Notes: generated by a model not told the origin, from the letters alone. A stretch of DNA of 64,000 nt from Shewanella electrodiphila (GCF_023283985.1 NZ_JAKIKU010000001.1:620001-684000); one strand, 5' to 3'. Positions 25,071 to 34,581 are shown, numbered from the stretch's first letter. Numbers and translations are program-made.

Positions 25071-26540
25071 TTAGAAATCACGTTCCCAACCAGCGTAGAA
25101 AGTGGTTTCCCAATCGCTACTGGTGTCAATTTCAGGGTATTCACTATAGCCCACAGTACCGCCGACTTTTAATTTACCTTCGTAAAATGGACGATGGTAA
25201 CTAACATCAGCTTGGTATAAGCGTTCATATCGGCCAGGTGATACTGGGTTCCCACCTTCAGGTCTAGAAGTATCTACACCATCAAAGTTTAATTTAGCAT
25301 AACGGAACTTAGTGCTTAGGCTTTGGCCATGTTCAAGTTGAGTAATGCCGCCTAACACCACCACACGCGAATCGTTATCGTAAGTGCTACCTAAACTTCT
25401 ACCATAATATCGATAGCCGCTTTGATAAAAACCGTGTTCGTACATACAGTTGTACACATCAGATTCTAAGCCGCATGATGCTGCAGTATCAGAGTATTCT
25501 GCAAAAAAACGGGTGCTTAAATCAGCAATGTAAATATCAACACCGCCCATGTTAGACGCATTGATCAGTTTGTTTTTACCATTGTGATAATCTTCATGGA
25601 TGCGTTCGTAATAAATGCCATAAGGCACGCCCCATGCGGTATCTGACCATTTAAAATCATATCCCGCAAGCATGTTTTCTTGACCATTTACCTCTTCACT
25701 TTCGTGAACGCCGCCATTTGTTAGGCCATCCCACCAGTCTGATAAGCTATTTCCGTAGCCTTCACCGCCCCACTGCATAGTCCATGAAAAACCAACTTCT
25801 AACTTTGAAATAGGTTTAAAGGTACCGCGTGCGCCCCAGTGTTGAGTATCAGCGACATAACGATCGCTTTCCATTTGACTAAAGCTGGTAGTGAACGTCC
25901 ATGGGCCAATCCAGTTAAGCCATGGCGTCTCAAAGGCATTACTGTTGTTTCTTGAAAATGTCACACCAGGCATAGGTCTAGCGTTTGTCGTTTGAATTAA
26001 ACCTGAATCCCAGCCTGGCCCCCAGTACTTCTGTACTGCGCCACCGGTAACAATCCAATTGCCGAGTTTTACCGCTGCGAAACTGTTATCAAGGCGTGAT
26101 TCATTACCATCGATGGCATCGTAATGGTAGCTTGCCGCTAAACGTCCGCTGAACCAGTCTTGAGTGACTTCTGCCGTGAATTCAACTTCAGCTTTATCAC
26201 GGTAATCATTACCGTAACCAATAAAGCGTGCTTGTTCATTGGCTCCAGAGAGACCTGCGCTTAAGTTCACCGCTTTATGATCTTTGTTGTAGGCACGCAT
26301 GACGCGATGAAAGGCATCTTTTTGATGCACTGACATCGGGCTTTCAGCTGCGTTATCAAGATCAGACTTAATCCCTGACCACATTAATGGAAATGTAGTA
26401 ACAGGCTGAAGAATAATGCCTGTATCAGCTAAGAGTTGAATGTCGGCGCGAAGAGGTAAATCGGTAGGTTCAATCCACCAAGCGGCTTGCGTTGAAAAGC
26501 TGCTTAGTAATGCAATCCCTGCTAGTATTTTTAACTTCAT
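25071..26540 (-). CDS. Wzi-like capsule assembly outer-membrane protein
   Basis: This 489-aa protein has a cleavable signal peptide (cleavage near TQA-AWW, residue 19). The mature part has alternating aromatic beta-strand patterns ending in WETTFYAGWERDF, a C-terminal Phe typical of outer-membrane barrels. WWIEPTDLPLRADIQLLADTGI at the mature N-terminus, GGAVQKYWGPGWDSGLI and RPMPGVTFSRN are characteristic of the capsule assembly Wzi family. Wzi helps attach capsule polysaccharide to the cell surface. That fits the polysaccharide locus, although the gene is 15 kb from the export genes. The ribosome-binding site is weak. Confidence 0.85.
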   Translation of the reverse strand: MKLKILAGIALLSSFSTQAAWWIEPTDLPLRADIQLLADTGIILQPVTTFPLMWSGIKSDLDNAAESPMSVHQKDAFHRVMRAYNKDHKAVNLSAGLSGANEQARFIGYGNDYRDKAEVEFTAEVTQDWFSGRLAASYHYDAIDGNESRLDNSFAAVKLGNWIVTGGAVQKYWGPGWDSGLIQTTNARPMPGVTFSRNNSNAFETPWLNWIGPWTFTTSFSQMESDRYVADTQHWGARGTFKPISKLEVGFSWTMQWGGEGYGNSLSDWWDGLTNGGVHESEEVNGQENMLAGYDFKWSDTAWGVPYGIYYERIHEDYHNGKNKLINASNMGGVDIYIADLSTRFFAEYSDTAASCGLESDVYNCMYEHGFYQSGYRYYGRSLGSTYDNDSRVVVLGGITQLEHGQSLSTKFRYAKLNFDGVDTSRPEGGNPVSPGRYERLYQADVSYHRPFYEGKLKVGGTVGYSEYPEIDTSSDWETTFYAGWERDF

Positions 26541-26581
26541 TTTGTACTCATTTAGATGAAAGTATTACATCAAATAATAAA

Positions 26582-26615
26582 AATAGGCTGTTATTCGCAA
26601 TAATAACAGCCTATT
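26582..26615 (-). terminator. Terminator of the Ser/Ala/Gln-rich protein gene
   Basis: A perfect 14-bp stem AATAGGCTGTTATT/AATAACAGCCTATT with a 6-nt loop is followed by TTTATTATTTG on the minus strand. Confidence 0.8.
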
Positions 26616-26714
26616 GAGTATTGAGATATGAGAGAAGTTTATTTTTTACTGTTTGTTACATAACAATGTCTGAGCTGATGGGAATGTTTTATATCAATGT
26701 TATTAATTATCACT

Positions 26715-27215
26715 TCACACACTTTCATTAATACTTTGAGTGGTTTGCATATAAGTATCTAACATATTTTGCTGGTTGTTCATGTTGGCTGCCTGCACGG
26801 TGGCGGCTCTTGCATCATCGTTATTTTTCACCATATACGCAGATGTCGCACTCATCGAATTATCGCTGCCATTAGCAACACCCGCTAAGTCAGAATAGAA
26901 CTGATACTGAGCTTGAGCCTTTTTGTAGTGGACATAGTTTTCTACTTTTTCTCCATCGTTGGGTAATGATGGTTGGGTATTATTCTCAGAGGAAGTAGAA
27001 TTAGTTTGCTTGGCCTGAGCTGCTTGGTTAGGTATTGTTGCGGCTTGGTTCGATAACGCTATAGCTTGAGCACTTAAATTTACGCTATCAACTTGAGATG
27101 TACTTGCACTTGATTTTGAAGTCGCAATACTGGCACTTTCTGCTGGTGTAATACTCGTATTAGTTGCACTTGCATCATTGACTTGTTGAGTACTAACTGA
27201 CGATTGAATTTGCAT
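26715..27215 (-). CDS. Hypothetical Ser/Ala/Gln/Asn-rich protein
   Basis: This is a 166-aa protein from the ATG at 27215 (GGAG 8 nt upstream; the longer TTG start overlaps that site). There is no signal peptide and no Cys. The first 85 residues are low-complexity Ser/Thr/Ala/Gln. The last 80 are more ordered (ENYVHYKKAQAQYQFYSDLAG, then AATVQAANMNNQQNMLDTYMQTTQS) and probably helical. I do not recognise the family. It is monocistronic with a strong terminator, upstream of the Wzi-like gene. Flagellar-type or secreted adaptor proteins can look like this, but nothing in the sequence proves such a role. Confidence 0.6.
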   Translation of the reverse strand: MQIQSSVSTQQVNDASATNTSITPAESASIATSKSSASTSQVDSVNLSAQAIALSNQAATIPNQAAQAKQTNSTSSENNTQPSLPNDGEKVENYVHYKKAQAQYQFYSDLAGVANGSDNSMSATSAYMVKNNDDARAATVQAANMNNQQNMLDTYMQTTQSINESV

Positions 27216-27466
27216 ATTGAACTCCAAAATGTAACGGATAAATCAAGGTATTAAATGACGTCGCATATTCTCAGTTGGCTTTTACTGAGCGAGCAAGAAT
27301 GGACAATGACTCTTTTTACATGGCTCTTTTTAAATGCTTCTGATTTACAGATTAAGCTGAGTAAATTTAGCCTAGCTCAATAAGCTCTTACCAAAGTGTC
27401 ATTATCGTAAGCTAACTATAGCTAACAATACCTGAACAACGATTGAACCAATTTAAAATCTTTAAA

Positions 27467-27682
27467 TTATGACTTAATTTCAGTTAGAGGAACTCGCTTA
27501 CCCCAACTCAATGGTTTGTACCATTTTGATACAGACACCATCTCTTGAATACTTTGAGTAAACTCGCATCTTGTAAGACAACTTGGACACTCACAATCAG
27601 TGAAACGATCAGGGTAGTATTCATTGTTTGTCATTAGGTGTTCTTTACAGTGACTGCAATGTACTTTGACTTCTACAATCAT
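27467..27682 (-). CDS. Small zinc-ribbon-like hypothetical protein
   Basis: This 71-aa protein begins MIVEVKVHCSHCKEHLM and continues CECPSCLTRCEF. A CxxC pair is followed about 22 residues later by a CxCxxCxxxC cluster, consistent with a zinc ribbon. The C-terminal part (SKWYKPLSWGKRVPLTEIKS) is basic and aromatic. The function is unknown. The start is an ATG with AGGG upstream. It stands alone on the minus strand with 250 bp or more on both sides. Confidence 0.65.
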   Translation of the reverse strand: MIVEVKVHCSHCKEHLMTNNEYYPDRFTDCECPSCLTRCEFTQSIQEMVSVSKWYKPLSWGKRVPLTEIKS

Positions 27683-28026
27683 TGGTAACCCTATAGATAA
27701 TTAAGTCTAGTTAATGACTTATTTTAGCGCGAGCAATAAGAAAGGTAATTGATTTATTTATATACAGTAGATTAAGTGCAAGTTATGCAACATATGAGTG
27801 GGTGAAACAATGATATTCAAACCATTTATTAACAACAAATCCTTTTTGCAACATACAAACTCTACAATATGTGCAAATTTGATAGGTAAATTGACCGTGT
27901 GGATGTCGCTAGGAGTTGGAGTTATTTTTGCAGTTTGAATAAGGATTTGCGCTGCATATAAGGAAAAGCTAAAGTAAATGGTTTCACATTTTTAAATACA
28001 TTTTTAGCTATTTGTGGATGCTGTTG
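27683..28026. other. Intergenic region with one possible tiny ORF
   Basis: This is 344 bp between two minus-strand genes. Apart from the 42-codon plus-strand frame at 27810-27938 I see no gene, hairpin or recognisable site. Confidence 0.5.
27810..27938 (+). CDS. Possible 42-aa small membrane protein
   Basis: GGTGA precedes an ATG that opens a 42-codon frame starting MIFKPFINNKSFL and ending in the hydrophobic IGKLTVWMSLGVGVIFAV. One membrane segment at the C-terminus is possible. There is no homology I recognise, and the frame could be chance. Confidence 0.22.
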   Translation: MIFKPFINNKSFLQHTNSTICANLIGKLTVWMSLGVGVIFAV

Positions 28027-28650
28027 TTATATATTAAGTGCTATTAAGATTCCCGCTATTATCATGATGCTTCCGGCTATTAGGTTAATCACGCGATTGG
28101 CTTTTGCTGATTTAAATACTTTTCTCGCTTTCACCGCCATTAATGCATAACAAAGATTAATACTTCCAAAGGCAATCGTTGCGATGCTCATAACGATCAA
28201 GGCATCGTTGACACTAATATTGGTTGAGGGGACAAATGCAGGGAAAAACCCAATGTAGAATATAAGAGCCTTGGGATTACTTAGTCCTATCATTAAGCCT
28301 GTTGAGGTATTTTTTATCCCTTTGAAATTATTATGTTCTCCTATATCTGCAATTTGAGCTGCTTGTGGTTTCTCATTAATAAGCTGAAAGCCTAAAATGC
28401 ACAGATAAGCGGCGCTGCAATATTTGATAATAATAAATGCAGAGCCCATAACACTGGCAAGTGCTGTAAGGCCAAATAGCGCAATACAGATAAATAGGTA
28501 ATCAGCGATGAGTACCCCGAGAAATAATTGCATTGCTGGCATTAAACCATGAGAGAAAGAACGTGAAATTATCGCAAATACAACAGGGCCTGGAACTATT
28601 GCTAGTATGAACATGGTAAATAAAAGGCTGAGTGATTGCTGTAGTTCCAT
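28027..28650 (-). CDS. LysE/RhtB family amino-acid exporter
   Basis: This 207-aa inner-membrane protein has about six hydrophobic segments. It carries the family signature near the N-terminus: ILAIVPGPVVFAIISRSFSHG (about 16-36), with the conserved PGP, and later GLSNPKALIFYIGFFPAFV (about 121-139). Such carriers export amino acids such as homoserine lactone, threonine or lysine; the substrate cannot be called. AGGAAG lies upstream of the ATG. It is divergent from the DTW gene. No LysR-type regulator accompanies it. Confidence 0.88.
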   Translation of the reverse strand: MELQQSLSLLFTMFILAIVPGPVVFAIISRSFSHGLMPAMQLFLGVLIADYLFICIALFGLTALASVMGSAFIIIKYCSAAYLCILGFQLINEKPQAAQIADIGEHNNFKGIKNTSTGLMIGLSNPKALIFYIGFFPAFVPSTNISVNDALIVMSIATIAFGSINLCYALMAVKARKVFKSAKANRVINLIAGSIMIIAGILIALNI

Positions 28651-28762
28651 TATAATCGCGCTTCCTGAGGCATTATGCTTTTCTATATTGTGAATAGAAT
28701 ATAATAATCAGCCGAGCTTATCTGTAGTTATATGTCTCTTTCTCGTTAAAGGTATACAAGTA

Positions 28763-29293
28763 TTGAAAATCATCTTGCTTACACATCAAAAAGAGCTCAC
28801 TAGACCGAGCAATACAGGTCGTTGGGTGAAAGCTGTATTAGAAGAGCGTGCACTGGTGATACCTTGGGACAGAGTGAATCCCAACTCGGAACTGACTCAG
28901 TTAATCGCGTCAGCGAAAGTGGGATTATTATTTCCTGAATTGCCAGCCCAGCCCAGCCTCGTAGTAGGTTCAATTGATTCCGCAGAGAGAATTGATACCA
29001 GTATTAGGCTTGAATCCGATACATTTTCAAATTTTGACGCATTAGTGATTATTGACTCTACGTGGCAAGAAGCGCGCAAAATATACAATCGTAGTCCTTA
29101 TCTCAAGCAACTTAAAAAAGTCTCAATTGATACCAAGGTTGAATCCATTTATCAGCTAAGAAGAAATCAGCTTGAAGGAGGCCTGTGTACGGCTGAATGC
29201 GCTGCGCACATATTATCTCAAGTTGGAGAGTTAGAATCTGCTGAAAGCATTATGAAATGTTTACAGGAGCAAATCGCTCATAAAATGCAGTGA
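28763..29293 (+). CDS. DTW-domain protein (tRNA acp3U transferase-like), N-terminal Cys motif absent
   Basis: This 176-aa protein uses a TTG start with AAAGGT upstream. It matches the DTW family over its whole length: HQKELTRPSNTGRWVKAVL (about 8-26), then the name-giving motif as DSTWQEARKIY (about 97-107), and LRRNQLEGGLCTAECAAHIL (about 137-156). Family members such as TapT transfer 3-amino-3-carboxypropyl from AdoMet to tRNA uridine. The usual N-terminal CxxC...CxC zinc segment (about 30 residues) is missing and no upstream in-frame start supplies it. The protein is therefore a short version, or the metal site is dispensable here. Confidence 0.8.
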   Translation: MKIILLTHQKELTRPSNTGRWVKAVLEERALVIPWDRVNPNSELTQLIASAKVGLLFPELPAQPSLVVGSIDSAERIDTSIRLESDTFSNFDALVIIDSTWQEARKIYNRSPYLKQLKKVSIDTKVESIYQLRRNQLEGGLCTAECAAHILSQVGELESAESIMKCLQEQIAHKMQ

Positions 29294-29340
29294 TAACAAA
29301 TGACAGGTACAAGTTAGCTTTATACATTTGAGATTTAAAA

Positions 29341-29367
29341 GCGGGAATTGAGTGACTCAATTCCCGC
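29341..29367. terminator. Terminator after the PA14-GH3 gene
   Basis: The 12-bp perfect stem GCGGGAATTGAG/CTCAATTCCCGC with a 3-nt loop ends in TTTT on the minus strand. It lies between convergent genes. A short hexanucleotide run (ataaca, about 3.5 units, 29380-29401) lies next to it. Confidence 0.75.
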
Positions 29368-29432
29368 AAATGCAGTGTTATAACAATAACAATAACAATA
29401 ACTATATCTAAGTTGATTCTTATAGCTTTTGA

Positions 29433-32075
29433 TTACTGCTGATAATTAAAACTTTTTTGGAGTCTAATGTCTTCCACTGACGAGCCAAGCATAACCTTAA
29501 ACTCACCCGATTCAGCTAACCAATCATTGGTGTTAATATCCCAAAATGATAAATCACGTTGATACAGTGTGAAACTAACTTGTCCCGTTTCTCCAGCTTT
29601 TAGCCAAATTTTATCAAAGCCTTTCAACTCTTTCAGCGGACGAGGCACACTAGCCTTAACATCATTAAGGTACAACTGCACAACTTCAGCACCATCGGTT
29701 TTGCTAGTGTTAGTGATACTGGCAGTGACAGTTAACGTATCATCTCCGCTTAGTTTACTACTTGAGAAGTTAATGTCGTCATAGCTAAATTCACTGTAAG
29801 ACAAACCATGACCAAACGGGAATTCAGGCGCAATTTTTTGTTGCTCAAACCAGCGATAACCAATAAATACCCCTTCAGAATATAACGACTCTTTCTCGTT
29901 ATAATCATTTAGCGCAATAGGTGCAGTATCTTGTAGCTTTTTAGGAAGGGTTATCGGCATTTTTCCACTTGGGTTTACATCCCCAAATAAGATGTCTGTA
30001 TAGGCATTACCCGCTTCCATTCCGCCATACCAGCCCCAAGCAATAGCATTCGCTTTTTCAGCCCAAGGCATTTCTACAGCCGAGCCGCCAATCATAAATA
30101 CGACAGTATTCTGATTTGCCGTTAATAGTTTCTCGATAATTTCATCTTGCTGGCCTGGTAACTTCATATCCGGTCTATCAATCGATTCACGATCGTCTGC
30201 ATGACTTAAGCCGCCAAAGTAAATTACCGCATCAGCATTTTTCGCAGCGGCTAAATACTCATCTTCTGAATTGTATAAACTGTTTGGCGTTTCCCAACCT
30301 AAAGTGACTTTATCTTTACCTTGATAAATAAGCTTAAAGGCATAAGTTTCACCAGCTTTCAGCTCTACTTCAGCGTTAATAATATTGGCAGGTTTAGCAT
30401 TATCATCGACAATGGCCTTGTCATTAATCAACAGGGTTACTTTACCTTGCGCCATTAGCTTTAATGTGTGCTTTCCTGTTTCCATCGGTTTGATATTGGC
30501 AAGAATTTCAACGTTTTGTTGCTGACCTTTGGCATCAAACTGCGGATCTGCAATCCATGATTCGCTGCTTAATTGTTTAAGTTGATTATCTGTATAATAG
30601 TTAATTTGCCATGATGGGGTCCCAGTCCAATGACGAGTGGTTAAGTAGTCATTTGGGATTGGCATAAATGCACTACTGGCAGGGCGCATGTATTGAATAT
30701 TAACTTTACGGCCATTTTGTTCAAATTTTGCTTTAAGGCCATCAAGTGGACTGATTTCATATAAGGCTTTTACCTCAGATGACCCGCCGCCAAAGCCATG
30801 GCGTTTATCCGCGTTAGGCCCTAACACTAAGATGTTTTTGACCTTATCCGCATCAAGGGGTAATACCTGTTTATTGTTCTTTAATAGCACTACGCCATTG
30901 GTCGCAATGGTGCGAGCATCGTCACGATGGGCTTGGGTATTTCGCTCACCTGATAAGCGTTGTTTATCCATCATGCCAATGCTTAATTGCACTCTAAGAA
31001 TACGGCGTACTTTATCATCAAGCTCAGATTCAGGCACTTTACCTGCTTTTATCATTGCTAGGAGTGGATCAGCTAAAAAGTATGCATCATAACTTTCGAC
31101 AGCGGTGCCCATTTCAATATCTAGGCCGTTCATGGCAGCATCATAGGTATTGATATCGACATTCCAGTCAGTAAGGAGCACACCTTCGTAGGCCCATTCA
31201 CCTTTTAAAATGGTTTTAATCAAATGATGGCTTTGGTTAGCATTAGTGCCGCGAAACTCATTATATGCGCCCATGATGGCATGCACATTGGCTTCTTTAA
31301 CTGCAGCTTCAAATGCGGGCAGGTATACCTCTCGTAGGGTTCGCTCGTCAGGTTTGGCATTCACTCCAGTACGGTTTAACTCTTGGGTGTTTAACGCATA
31401 ATGCTTAACGGTTGCTCCGACATCATTAGCTTGAATGGCTTTGACTGTTGGCACGACTAATGTGGCAGCCAAGTATGGGTCTTCACCCATGTACTCAAAG
31501 TTGCGACCATACAATGGCAGGCGTGCAAGGTTAACGCCTGGGCCGAGAATAAGGTCTTTATTACGATGACGCGCTTCAGCCCCCAAAACATTCCCATGCA
31601 AACTGGCCATGTTAGGATCCCAACTTGCGGCTACTGCGGTGAGTGGCGGCAAATAAGTTGAGTAGTCATTCGTCCAGCCGGCAGGTGCCCAAGAGTTTCT
31701 GTCAATTTCGTAACGAACCCCGTGAGGACCGTCAGACATCCACATTTCATGAATATTTAATCGCTCAATTGCTGGGATATGAAATTTTCCGCCTGCATGG
31801 ACTAAAGACACTTTTTCCTCTAGAGAGAGTTGAGGTAAAAGACGTTCAATTTCAGATTCAACCTGAGATAAACGGTGCTGTAAACGCTGTTGCTCACTTT
31901 GACTCAGTAATGATAATGCATGTGACTGTTTCACTGTATTTGATGAATCTGCAGTACTTGATGAGTCAGCAATGACTACCGAGCTGCTTAACATCAGTAT
32001 TGAAGCTGAAATTGAAACTGCTCGAAGTCTATTTTTTGTAAGCGCTTTCATTTTTGGCCGATATATCGGTGTCAT
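29433..32075 (-). CDS. GH3 beta-glucosidase with PA14 insertion, exported
   Basis: This 880-aa protein starts at the ATG at 32075 after AAGGAG. A basic start and hydrophobic stretch (about 16-36) form a signal peptide. The GH3 N-domain (about 85-400) has the nucleophile Asp303 in GVLLTDWNVDIN. GVVLLKNNKQVLPL opens the second domain. A PA14 domain of about 130 residues (from about 485, NYYTDNQLKQL, to VTLGWETP near 605) interrupts it, and a fibronectin-III-like tail follows. PA14-GH3 enzymes act on beta-glucosides and short beta-glucans, usually in the periplasm. It is the last gene of the halogenase/SapC operon, 80 bp after the DUF6445 gene. A LacI-type palindrome overlaps codons 9-13. Confidence 0.92.
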   Translation of the reverse strand: MTPIYRPKMKALTKNRLRAVSISASILMLSSSVVIADSSSTADSSNTVKQSHALSLLSQSEQQRLQHRLSQVESEIERLLPQLSLEEKVSLVHAGGKFHIPAIERLNIHEMWMSDGPHGVRYEIDRNSWAPAGWTNDYSTYLPPLTAVAASWDPNMASLHGNVLGAEARHRNKDLILGPGVNLARLPLYGRNFEYMGEDPYLAATLVVPTVKAIQANDVGATVKHYALNTQELNRTGVNAKPDERTLREVYLPAFEAAVKEANVHAIMGAYNEFRGTNANQSHHLIKTILKGEWAYEGVLLTDWNVDINTYDAAMNGLDIEMGTAVESYDAYFLADPLLAMIKAGKVPESELDDKVRRILRVQLSIGMMDKQRLSGERNTQAHRDDARTIATNGVVLLKNNKQVLPLDADKVKNILVLGPNADKRHGFGGGSSEVKALYEISPLDGLKAKFEQNGRKVNIQYMRPASSAFMPIPNDYLTTRHWTGTPSWQINYYTDNQLKQLSSESWIADPQFDAKGQQQNVEILANIKPMETGKHTLKLMAQGKVTLLINDKAIVDDNAKPANIINAEVELKAGETYAFKLIYQGKDKVTLGWETPNSLYNSEDEYLAAAKNADAVIYFGGLSHADDRESIDRPDMKLPGQQDEIIEKLLTANQNTVVFMIGGSAVEMPWAEKANAIAWGWYGGMEAGNAYTDILFGDVNPSGKMPITLPKKLQDTAPIALNDYNEKESLYSEGVFIGYRWFEQQKIAPEFPFGHGLSYSEFSYDDINFSSSKLSGDDTLTVTASITNTSKTDGAEVVQLYLNDVKASVPRPLKELKGFDKIWLKAGETGQVSFTLYQRDLSFWDINTNDWLAESGEFKVMLGSSVEDIRLQKSFNYQQ
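32037..32050. promoter_or_regulatory. LacI-type palindrome inside the start of the PA14-GH3 gene
   Basis: On the plus strand it is TGTAAGCGCTTTCA, the exact reverse complement of TGAAAGCGCTTACA at 46253-46266 and one change from TGTAAGCGCTTACA at 41444-41457. It lies within codons 9-13. Binding here would block transcription or early elongation. Confidence 0.55.
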
Positions 32076-32155
32076 CTGAGGCTCCTTGATAGATTAATAA
32101 AAGATATTTTTTATGAGGTTAACAATGTCAATTGGCAAAGAGTTCACCAGCATAA

Positions 32156-32923
32156 TTAGCTGACATTGATGAATATATTGGCCGTTAAGCGGCCTGTTTG
32201 GGGGTTACTATCAATATCTGTTTTAGGACAGACTAAAGTTGAATGCAACAAATTACCCGGATATATCACCAATCGATGTTGTTTATATTCGATTTGATGA
32301 TGTTGTTGGTAATACTGATTACTTTCGACAAAATATTTTGCCGGATGCGGAGCTAGTTCTTGTAAATAGGGCTCTGCAGCTCGGAAGTATTCATCCATAT
32401 TGGCTTGGGTAATACGTTCGAATTGTGTGGGAATGTGCTTAAAAAATGCCGTTGCCCCATGGTCTTCTTCGTTAAGGTACTGCAGTAATGCAAAATAATA
32501 GGGGGCCGGGGTATCAAAGTGTGGAATACGTTGTAACGTCGTCAAACTTTCTGGCTGGCGATTGATTAACGAAAAGTACGTTGCTTGAGGTTTGATGCGA
32601 AGGTTAGTGGGTATTTTGTAAACATCATAAATCAATTGAAATACGTGGTTTAATACTTCAATCACATAATCTCTAGGCAGTTTGGCTCTTATCCCAGGAT
32701 AATAAGAACCTTTGTCTAAGTTAAAGTCGATTTGATTAGCACAATGTTGTAGTTCAGAGATGTCAGCAGTAAAGTCATCGATAACAATCACAGGTGTTTT
32801 TTGTTCACCAATATAATGGATCTCTGGTTTCAATGGCTTGTTGACGCGTACCATTGGATTGAGATCTGTTGGCTTAGCACTAGATACTTGCTTTGGCACT
32901 GTTTGCGAATGTGGTTCTGTCAT
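32156..32923 (-). CDS. DUF6445 family protein, probable 2OG-Fe(II) oxygenase fold
   Basis: This is a 255-aa protein from the ATG at 32923, which has AAGG 7 nt upstream; the longer TTG frame runs over that site. It fits the DUF6445 family found beside tryptophan-halogenase genes in glycan loci. I see a complete iron/2-oxoglutarate signature: His135 and Asp137 in RIPHFDTPAP, a distal His227 in PGNLLHST, and Arg245 in TGRLTANIF, 18 residues later. The spacing matches prolyl-hydroxylase-like enzymes. There is no signal peptide, so it is cytoplasmic. It lies between a halogenase-like gene and the GH3 gene in one operon. The substrate is unknown; the oxygenase assignment is mine from the motif. Confidence 0.78.
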   Translation of the reverse strand: MTEPHSQTVPKQVSSAKPTDLNPMVRVNKPLKPEIHYIGEQKTPVIVIDDFTADISELQHCANQIDFNLDKGSYYPGIRAKLPRDYVIEVLNHVFQLIYDVYKIPTNLRIKPQATYFSLINRQPESLTTLQRIPHFDTPAPYYFALLQYLNEEDHGATAFFKHIPTQFERITQANMDEYFRAAEPYLQELAPHPAKYFVESNQYYQQHHQIEYKQHRLVIYPGNLLHSTLVCPKTDIDSNPQTGRLTANIFINVS

Positions 32924-32969
32924 AAACAACCTTACTGGCTTAATTCTAAATAAACTCAATCATGATTAG

Positions 32970-34490
32970 TTAAAGCATTTTTGACTTACAGTAATGCTGC
33001 ACAAAATGATAATGATCAGGCAAATTCGAGACTTTCTGTTTCGCTTTTGCTTTGATTGAGCCTAAGAAGTGTTCCAGCTCTTCATCTTCCATCATATCGA
33101 CGATTGGGTGATATTGTTTCGGTGCTAAACCTTGGCCAATCATTACCTGTATCCAAGAACTTTCGCCAAATAATTCATTACCGTGTTTATACACTTTGCC
33201 AGAAGCATCAAACATATCGATACGATGTTGCAACGATGAAGGTACGCTCATATTTTTACAATAGCGCCAGAAGCGAGTATCAGTGCGGTCTGTGACCTTA
33301 TAATGCAATACAATAAAATCGCGGATGTTTTCAGTTTCTGTGCGAGTTTGCTCATTAAATTCATTAATGTCTTCTTCAACAATACCTTGTGAAGGGAACA
33401 TTTGCAGAAGACGCACAATACCTCGTTGAATAAGGTGGATGCTGGTGGACTCTAACGGCTCTAAAAAACCAGATGATAAACCAATTGCGACACAGTTTTT
33501 ATGCCATGTTTTACGGCGACTGCCAGTGCGGAACTTAATCACACGAGGGTCAGTTAACGGCTCACCTTCAATATTGTTCATTAACGTGGTTTTGGCATCT
33601 TCATCACTCATGTATTTACTGCAAAAAACGATGCCATTACCGGTACGGCTTTGAAGTGGAATCCGCCATTGCCAACCTGAATCACGAGCGATTGAGCGAG
33701 TATAAGGAATCGGTTTTTCGGTGGTTTTGGTTTGCACTGCAATCGCGCTATCACACGGTAACCAATGGCTCCAATCATCAAAACCTGTATTGAGTGTGCC
33801 TTCGATAAGCATGGCTCTAAAACCCGTGCAATCAAGGAATAAATCACCTTCCACGATTTCGCCTGAGTCAAGTTGTAAGGCTTTAATATTGCCGCTATCT
33901 TCATGTTGCAAGACATCATTAATTTTGCCTTCTATACGAGTGATGCCATGTTGCTCGGCAATGGCACGTAAGAATTTAGCGTAAAGCGTCGCATCCATAT
34001 GATACGCATGGTTGTAATCTTGATTCGGCAGTACAGCAAAGCGACCTTCTCGCGCCGCTAAATGCTCAGTACAATAGTCGCCGATTTCACTGACGATGCC
34101 ACGTTGTTGGCCTTTCAGCCAAAAATGTTGGAAACCACAGGCCCAGCAATCTTTGCCGAGAAAACCAAAGGAGTGAATGTAATCTTTTCCCACATCGTGC
34201 CAATTTTCAAATGAAATACCTAATTTAAAAGTGGCATTGGTGGCAGCCATGACATCTTGTTCTTTAATGCCTAATAAACGATGAAAAATATGTAACGTAG
34301 GAATGGTGGCTTCACCGACACCTACAGTGCCTATTTGATCGGATTCAACCAGTACCACTTCTAAGTTTTTACCTAGCAGTTTTGTTAATGCAGCAGCGGC
34401 CATCCAGCCAGCGGTGCCACCACCTGCGATGACAACTTTTCTAATTGGCTTGTTTGAAGCGTTTGCTTTTTCAGAGGCTTGCTTTTGCAT
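32970..34490 (-). CDS. Tryptophan-halogenase-like flavoprotein (A)
   Basis: This 506-aa protein has the FAD-binding GGGTAGWMAAAAL (23-35), Lys89 in ATFKLGISFENW corresponding to the catalytic Lys of PrnA, and the halogenase motif GWQWRIPLQ (272-280, WxWxIP intact). GLSSGFLEPLESTSIHL (about 337-353) also belongs to the family. By motif it could form a hypohalous-acid/chloramine intermediate, but proteins of this type in glycan-utilisation loci have no demonstrated halogenase activity that I know of. It is cytoplasmic, needs reduced FAD from elsewhere, and no flavin reductase gene is adjacent. AAGG precedes the ATG. Confidence 0.88.
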   Translation of the reverse strand: MQKQASEKANASNKPIRKVVIAGGGTAGWMAAAALTKLLGKNLEVVLVESDQIGTVGVGEATIPTLHIFHRLLGIKEQDVMAATNATFKLGISFENWHDVGKDYIHSFGFLGKDCWACGFQHFWLKGQQRGIVSEIGDYCTEHLAAREGRFAVLPNQDYNHAYHMDATLYAKFLRAIAEQHGITRIEGKINDVLQHEDSGNIKALQLDSGEIVEGDLFLDCTGFRAMLIEGTLNTGFDDWSHWLPCDSAIAVQTKTTEKPIPYTRSIARDSGWQWRIPLQSRTGNGIVFCSKYMSDEDAKTTLMNNIEGEPLTDPRVIKFRTGSRRKTWHKNCVAIGLSSGFLEPLESTSIHLIQRGIVRLLQMFPSQGIVEEDINEFNEQTRTETENIRDFIVLHYKVTDRTDTRFWRYCKNMSVPSSLQHRIDMFDASGKVYKHGNELFGESSWIQVMIGQGLAPKQYHPIVDMMEDEELEHFLGSIKAKAKQKVSNLPDHYHFVQHYCKSKML

Positions 34491-34581
34491 AACAGAATTT
34501 CCTTACGATCAATTCACAAAATAGTGATTAACTCTTTATTATTCGTTGTTTGAAAATTAATGAACTCGCTTTTTTATGAGT

